From the NCBI GenBank assembly GCA_047973435.1, contig JBKECA010000140.1, forward strand, positions 1-9,570: 9,570 nucleotides of DNA, read 5' to 3'. Positions within the stretch are counted from its first letter, which is position 1; each line of letters opens with the position of its first letter. The notes under the pieces are model-generated. The model was not told where the DNA came from and ran no database searches. It saw only the letters and a list, made by a program, of their open reading frames with translations. Below are positions 6,257-9,570 of this stretch, piece by piece. Position numbers and translations under genes: made by a program. The stretch comes from JBKECA01 sp047973435. GTDB taxonomy: Bacteria; Planctomycetota; Planctomycetia; Planctomycetales; Planctomycetaceae.

Positions 6257-7906
6257 GTGACGAACTCGGACACCCCCACGACGGGTGGAATGAAAAAGGG
6301 CCAATGGGCCGCACTCATGGCGGCGTTTCTCGGCTGGATGTTTGACGGCTTCGAGATCGGGCTGTTCCCGCTGGTGGCCCAGCCCGCGCTCAAGGACATG
6401 CTCCCCGGTTCGGCGGAAAGCCTGATCGGCAACTGGATCGGCGTGATGACCGCCGCCTTCCTCGTCGGTGCAGCGACTGGCGGCGTCGTCTTCGGCTGGC
6501 TGGGAGACCGCATCGGTCGCGTGCGGGCCATGTCGCTCAGCATTCTGGCTTACGCGATCTTCAGTGGCCTGTGCGGGTTCGTCACCGCGCCGTGGCAGCT
6601 GTTTCTGTTTCGCTTCCTGGCCTCGCTCGGGATGGGGGGCGAATGGTCGCTCGGTGTGTCCCTGGTGATGGAGATCTGGCCGAACAAGTCCCGTGGCTGG
6701 CTTGCCGGTGCCATCGGCGCGGCGGCGAACGTCGGGTTCGTCCTGGTGGCCGTGTTCAGCAGCGTGCTGAATCAGGTGATGGACTCTGTCATTACGATGC
6801 TGTCCTCCAGCGGCCTGTCCGAGGATATGGTCGCGCGGCTGACTTCCAACGGGGGCTGGCGCATTCTGGCAATGGCCGCCGCGGCACCGGCGTTGTTGAC
6901 CTTCATCGTGCGGGTCTTCGTCCCGGAGTCGGAGAAGTGGGAGCAGGAACACGCCAAAGGTTCAACCAAGCAATGGTCCACACCCGACCTGCTGGCGGTC
7001 GTACTCGGTGCGATCGCGGCGCTCGGACTGGTCAGTCTGTGGGCTCTGGACGACTGGCTTCGCAATCCCGAGTTGCCAGTCAATCACCCCGATCAATTCT
7101 CCTTGCCCATGTGGATCCGCATCAGCGGCACGGTTATCGGTCTGGTGATTGCCTACTTCGGCTATACCTATCCCATTCGCCGATACCTGCAACGTTCCCA
7201 GGCACAAAACGCCGATCAGGGAGAGACCTTCTGGACGACCTCCCGCGTCCTGGGGCGCATGTTGCTGGGGGCCACGCTCGGCGGCGTGGCCTTGCTCGGA
7301 ACGTGGGCCTCCTTGCAGAACGCTGCACCCTGGGCGGGGCGGCTGGTCGAGCAAAACATTGAAGCCCAGCACCCCAATGCCTCGCCGGAGGAGTTGCGGG
7401 CCATCAAGAAGTTGCCGGAGTCGCAGGCCCTGACCGCCCACGCCCGGGCCAATACGCAAATCTGGTCGGGCATTGCGGCCATTGTCTTTACGATGATTGC
7501 GGCGCTGGTGGGAGACGCCATCGGTCGCCGGCTTTCCTACTTCCTGTTGTGCGTCACCGCGCTGGTTTCGTCGCTCGTCTTCTTTCAGACCAACACCACC
7601 GTTGACGCGAAATTTTATGCGACGGTATTTCTCGCGGGAGGTCTCACCGCTTCGTTCTACGGCTGGCTGCCGTTGTATCTGCCGGAACTGTTCCCGACGC
7701 GCGTCCGGGCTTTCGGCCAGGGCTTTGCGTTCAACTTCGGACGCATCCTGGCCGCCGTCGGGGCACTGCAGTTCAGTTACCTGATGAACAATGTCTTCGA
7801 CGGCCAGTATCCCAAAGCCTGCACGGTGCTGAGCTTTATCTACGTGATCGGCATGGTGGTCATCTGGTTTGCACCGGAGACCAAAGGGGAGCCGCTGCCG
7901 GAGTAA
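6257..7906 (+). CDS. MFS transporter, 14-helix sialate/metabolite:H+ symporter type
   Basis: The product is 549 aa and begins at a GTG with GGAG at 6246-6249, 7 bases upstream. An internal ATG at residue 12 has its purine-rich stretch too close. MFS signatures are GWMFDGFEIGLF in the first helix (26-37), loop 2-3 motif GWLGDRIGRVRA (80-91), RFLASLGMGGEW (119-130), a second-half echo GDAIGRR (419-425), PELFPTRVRAFGQG (476-489), and the end PETKGEPLPE (540-549). Between the two six-helix halves lie extra hydrophobic segments (about 243-264, 285-305 and 333-352) plus a hydrophilic loop (361-400). This is longer than a standard 12-helix carrier and resembles sialate:H+ symporters of the NanT type. 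It would import a small organic acid or sugar across the inner membrane, but the substrate cannot be read from the sequence. No catabolic genes adjoin it. Confidence 0.85.
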   Translation: MTNSDTPTTGGMKKGQWAALMAAFLGWMFDGFEIGLFPLVAQPALKDMLPGSAESLIGNWIGVMTAAFLVGAATGGVVFGWLGDRIGRVRAMSLSILAYAIFSGLCGFVTAPWQLFLFRFLASLGMGGEWSLGVSLVMEIWPNKSRGWLAGAIGAAANVGFVLVAVFSSVLNQVMDSVITMLSSSGLSEDMVARLTSNGGWRILAMAAAAPALLTFIVRVFVPESEKWEQEHAKGSTKQWSTPDLLAVVLGAIAALGLVSLWALDDWLRNPELPVNHPDQFSLPMWIRISGTVIGLVIAYFGYTYPIRRYLQRSQAQNADQGETFWTTSRVLGRMLLGATLGGVALLGTWASLQNAAPWAGRLVEQNIEAQHPNASPEELRAIKKLPESQALTAHARANTQIWSGIAAIVFTMIAALVGDAIGRRLSYFLLCVTALVSSLVFFQTNTTVDAKFYATVFLAGGLTASFYGWLPLYLPELFPTRVRAFGQGFAFNFGRILAAVGALQFSYLMNNVFDGQYPKACTVLSFIYVIGMVVIWFAPETKGEPLPE

Positions 7907-7916
7907 CGTGGTCGGG

Positions 7917-7949
7917 AAACGCAGTTGAACTGCCGTCCAACGGCTGACG
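7917..7949. terminator. Stem-loops between convergent genes, possible bidirectional terminator
   Basis: The 44-base gap between the convergent MFS and TadG genes contains GCAGT-TGA-ACTGC (7921-7933) and CCGT-CCA-ACGG (7933-7943). No clear T-tract follows on either strand, so intrinsic termination is only a possibility. Confidence 0.25.
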
Positions 7950-7950
7950 G

Positions 7951-9246
7951 TCAATCTGTTAGCGAGGATGGCAACGTCTGCGCAAATTTGCGGTAGGCAT
8001 CCTGGATGTCCTGCGCTTCCACGGCAATGAAGTGGCTGCCACCGCCCCCCTTGGCGATGTAGTCCAACAGGCTGTAGCCCCCAACGCAAAACATCGACAT
8101 CGAATTGATTTCGACATTCTTCTCCACCAGGTTGTTGATTCCGTCGTCAACCAGGTCGGCGTAGCCGCTTCCATCTCCGACCAGCAAGACGGACTTCATG
8201 GCCGCGGGACGAACATTGGGGCTGGTCTCCAGCAGCGAATCCACGGTCATGAGTCCGCGTCCCGGGTAGGTGTTTCCGCCAATGCGATAGGTGCGTGCCC
8301 AACTGCGAATCGCCTCATAGTCTTTGGTCAGGTCGACATGCACGGCGGTGAAGTGACAGAACGTCACAATCGCCACCTGCTCCTCTTGCTCTGTTTGTTC
8401 GAGAAATTCGAGCATCACGTTCAGGCCCTTCATGGCGGCATCCCAGCGCGAATATGGCGGCATCAACACGACTTCACCCGGTGCGATCGGCCGGTATCCC
8501 AGCACCTTTTCAAACGGAATCTGCCAGCTTTCCATCTCGAACCACTTTTGACGCCAGTAACTGTCCTGCCACGTTTTGGTCAGGGGATTGTACCCCCCCT
8601 CGGCTTCGTAGTAGGCCTTCTGCTCCAGGGCCCAGAGAATGTTGCCTCTGTAGGCGCCACCGTAGCTTTCCGGGAACTCCTGGTGAAAGAGCATCGACCC
8701 GGACTGGTCCAGCAGCAGCACAATGTCGCGGTCTGTCTGGGTGCAAATGGACGTTGTCACCGGATTGAACAGCTTGACATCGCCGACTCCCCCCATCAGC
8801 AGGTTGACACTTCCCGCAAGCGAACCAGCATCCCGATGGCCCACGACACGAATCGAATTAATCAGAGAACTCGAGCCGACGATGGCACCATCGGCGACGG
8901 GTTGAAAGTCGTAGCGGCCGCTGCCGTTAACGCGAGAGGCAACCCCGAGTTCAACTTCTCCTGCCGACGACTCCGGCCGCAGCAGCAAAGGTGCGCCAGC
9001 CACTTTGTTCGCCGCGGCGGCGTCCAGGGCAAACTGCTTCGCCTGGTCAACGTCCTGATATTCGCTCCAGGCTCTCCCGCCAGCGCGGGCAGCTGCGTCG
9101 ACGGCCACTTGCAGTTCGGTTCGTGTCAACTGCATGTAGGCCACGTTGATGGCACTCACACAGAGAATAAGCATAACCGGCAGCAGTACCGCCATCAGCG
9201 GGATAACTGCACCACGGCGTTTGTCGGAAGTGTTGGTGTGTTTCAT
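7951..9246 (-). CDS. TadG-like pilus assembly protein with von Willebrand A domain
   Basis: The product is 431 aa. The N-terminus matches the TadE/TadG-like anchor: basic DKRRGAVIP (8-16), a membrane helix at about 12-37, then QLTRTELQVAVDAAARAGG (39-57). The VWA domain starts at DIVLLLDQSGSM (174-185), giving the metal-site D180-x-S182-x-S184. T326 in GGNTYPGRGL probably supplies the third ligand and D358 in VLLVGDGSG (353-361) the aspartate after strand 4. Between DQSGSM and the expected first helix (SRWDAAMKGLNVMLEFL, 266-282) lie about 80 extra residues rich in W and Y. The protein should be inner-membrane anchored with the VWA part outside, as in Flp/Tad pilus loci. It follows a TadE-like gene by 93 bases on the same strand. 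No strong ribosome site precedes the ATG at 9246. Confidence 0.85.
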   Translation of the reverse strand: MKHTNTSDKRRGAVIPLMAVLLPVMLILCVSAINVAYMQLTRTELQVAVDAAARAGGRAWSEYQDVDQAKQFALDAAAANKVAGAPLLLRPESSAGEVELGVASRVNGSGRYDFQPVADGAIVGSSSLINSIRVVGHRDAGSLAGSVNLLMGGVGDVKLFNPVTTSICTQTDRDIVLLLDQSGSMLFHQEFPESYGGAYRGNILWALEQKAYYEAEGGYNPLTKTWQDSYWRQKWFEMESWQIPFEKVLGYRPIAPGEVVLMPPYSRWDAAMKGLNVMLEFLEQTEQEEQVAIVTFCHFTAVHVDLTKDYEAIRSWARTYRIGGNTYPGRGLMTVDSLLETSPNVRPAAMKSVLLVGDGSGYADLVDDGINNLVEKNVEINSMSMFCVGGYSLLDYIAKGGGGSHFIAVEAQDIQDAYRKFAQTLPSSLTD

Positions 9247-9282
9247 GGTGATAAACTTCTAAACTGACGATTCCTCGTTGTG

Positions 9283-9296
9283 CGGCGTTGCCGCCG
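9283..9296 (-). repeat. Small stem-loop with GNRA loop between the TadE-like and TadG-like genes
   Basis: On the minus strand CGGCG-GCAA-CGCCG forms a 5-bp stem closed by a GCAA tetraloop, about 37-50 bases before the TadG-like ATG. It could be a processing or stability element within the mRNA. The remaining bases of this spacer show nothing clear. Confidence 0.3.
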
Positions 9297-9339
9297 GGCG
9301 ATCGATTGCGGGCGAGTCGTTAACGAACAGTCCACCGCT

Positions 9340-9570
9340 TCATTGACTGATGGCCCCCTCTGACCGCGTCGATCGCTCGGTGGAAACCTCGGCCTCTCTA
9401 AAGACGGTTCGTCCCACAAACAGGGAGGACAGAGTAAGTGCATTGTCTGATAACGGAATGGAGACTCGCACTCGAACTGTGGTAGTGTTATCTGTGATTT
9501 CGGCTTGAACCGCCCCCTGGGCATTCAAGGGGACGACCTCAATGTCCGGATGCAGAGTTCCCGCCATAGA
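9340..9570 (-). CDS. TadE-like pilus assembly protein (C-terminal part, runs off the right edge)
   Basis: The open frame continues to the window edge, so the ATG at 9567 is probably internal and only the last 76 residues are visible. They include LHPDIEVVPLNAQG, TVRVRVSIPL and NALTLSSLFVGRTV, ending TRSEGAISQ. This alternation of short beta strands followed by hydrophobic ALTLSSLFVG resembles the C-terminal part of TadE-like proteins, in which an N-terminal membrane helix (off the edge here) is followed by a small extracytoplasmic beta domain. The identification rests mainly on these features and on the TadG-like gene 93 bases downstream on the same strand. Together they would form part of a Flp/Tad-type locus. 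Confidence 0.6.
   Translation of the reverse strand, partial: SMAGTLHPDIEVVPLNAQGAVQAEITDNTTTVRVRVSIPLSDNALTLSSLFVGRTVFREAEVSTERSTRSEGAISQ

Noticed and set aside
6962..8089. 375-codon minus-strand open frame
   Set aside because: It overlaps the MFS gene in antisense and crosses the convergent gap into the TadG-like gene; the translation has no domain features.
8032..9267. 411-codon plus-strand open frame
   Set aside because: It is antisense to the TadG-like gene and shows no recognisable motif, signal peptide or domain.
9243..9524. 93-codon minus-strand ORF near the right end
   Set aside because: It overlaps the TadE-like frame in another frame; the translation is R/P/S-rich without domain features, whereas the TadE-like frame fits the neighbouring TadG gene.

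Overview
The window looks like a chromosomal segment of a Planctomycetes bacterium. The reasons are a secreted protein with two pre-peptidase C-terminal (PPC) domains, a secreted FAD-dependent oxidoreductase with a C-terminal golvesin/xanthan-lyase-type module, a TadE/TadG pair, and GC-rich coding sequence with long spacers between single genes. The phylum is inferred from gene content; no RNA gene or other phylogenetic marker is present. I see no tRNA, rRNA, CRISPR array, insertion sequence or phage gene.

Layout, left to right. Positions 1-1165 hold a minus-strand run: a 49-codon small ORF with a lipobox-like segment (1016-1165), a TIGR04255-family protein (188-1000), and the start of an unrecognised gene (1-191) whose ATG overlaps the TIGR04255 stop codon as ATGA and has a GGAGG site. 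Positions 1194-3257 (minus) encode the exported FAD oxidoreductase-golvesin protein. Positions 3258-3632 are a divergent spacer with three stem-loops, including a long imperfect inverted repeat. Positions 3633-5942 (plus) encode the PPC/Ig-like secreted protein. Positions 5943-6256 are non-coding and carry two inverted copies of a 26-bp palindromic (REP-like) unit. Positions 6257-7906 (plus) encode a large MFS transporter of the 14-helix sialate/metabolite:H+ symporter type. Converging on it is a TadG-like von Willebrand A protein (7951-9246, minus), preceded by the 3' end of a TadE-like gene (9340-9570, minus).

How the genes relate. The TadE and TadG genes are one unit of a Flp/Tad-type envelope or pilus locus that continues past the right edge. 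The FAD/golvesin and PPC genes are divergent and both exported, so they may share the structured spacer as a control region. A joint role at the cell surface, for example in polysaccharide or sulfated-glycan use with the MFS protein as importer, is only a guess. The TIGR04255 gene and its overlapping partner are translationally coupled and of unknown function.

No clearly new biological system is evident. The least explained items are the TIGR04255 pair with its small upstream ORF, the long inverted repeat in the divergent spacer, the REP-like pair, and the aromatic-rich insertion in the TadG VWA domain.
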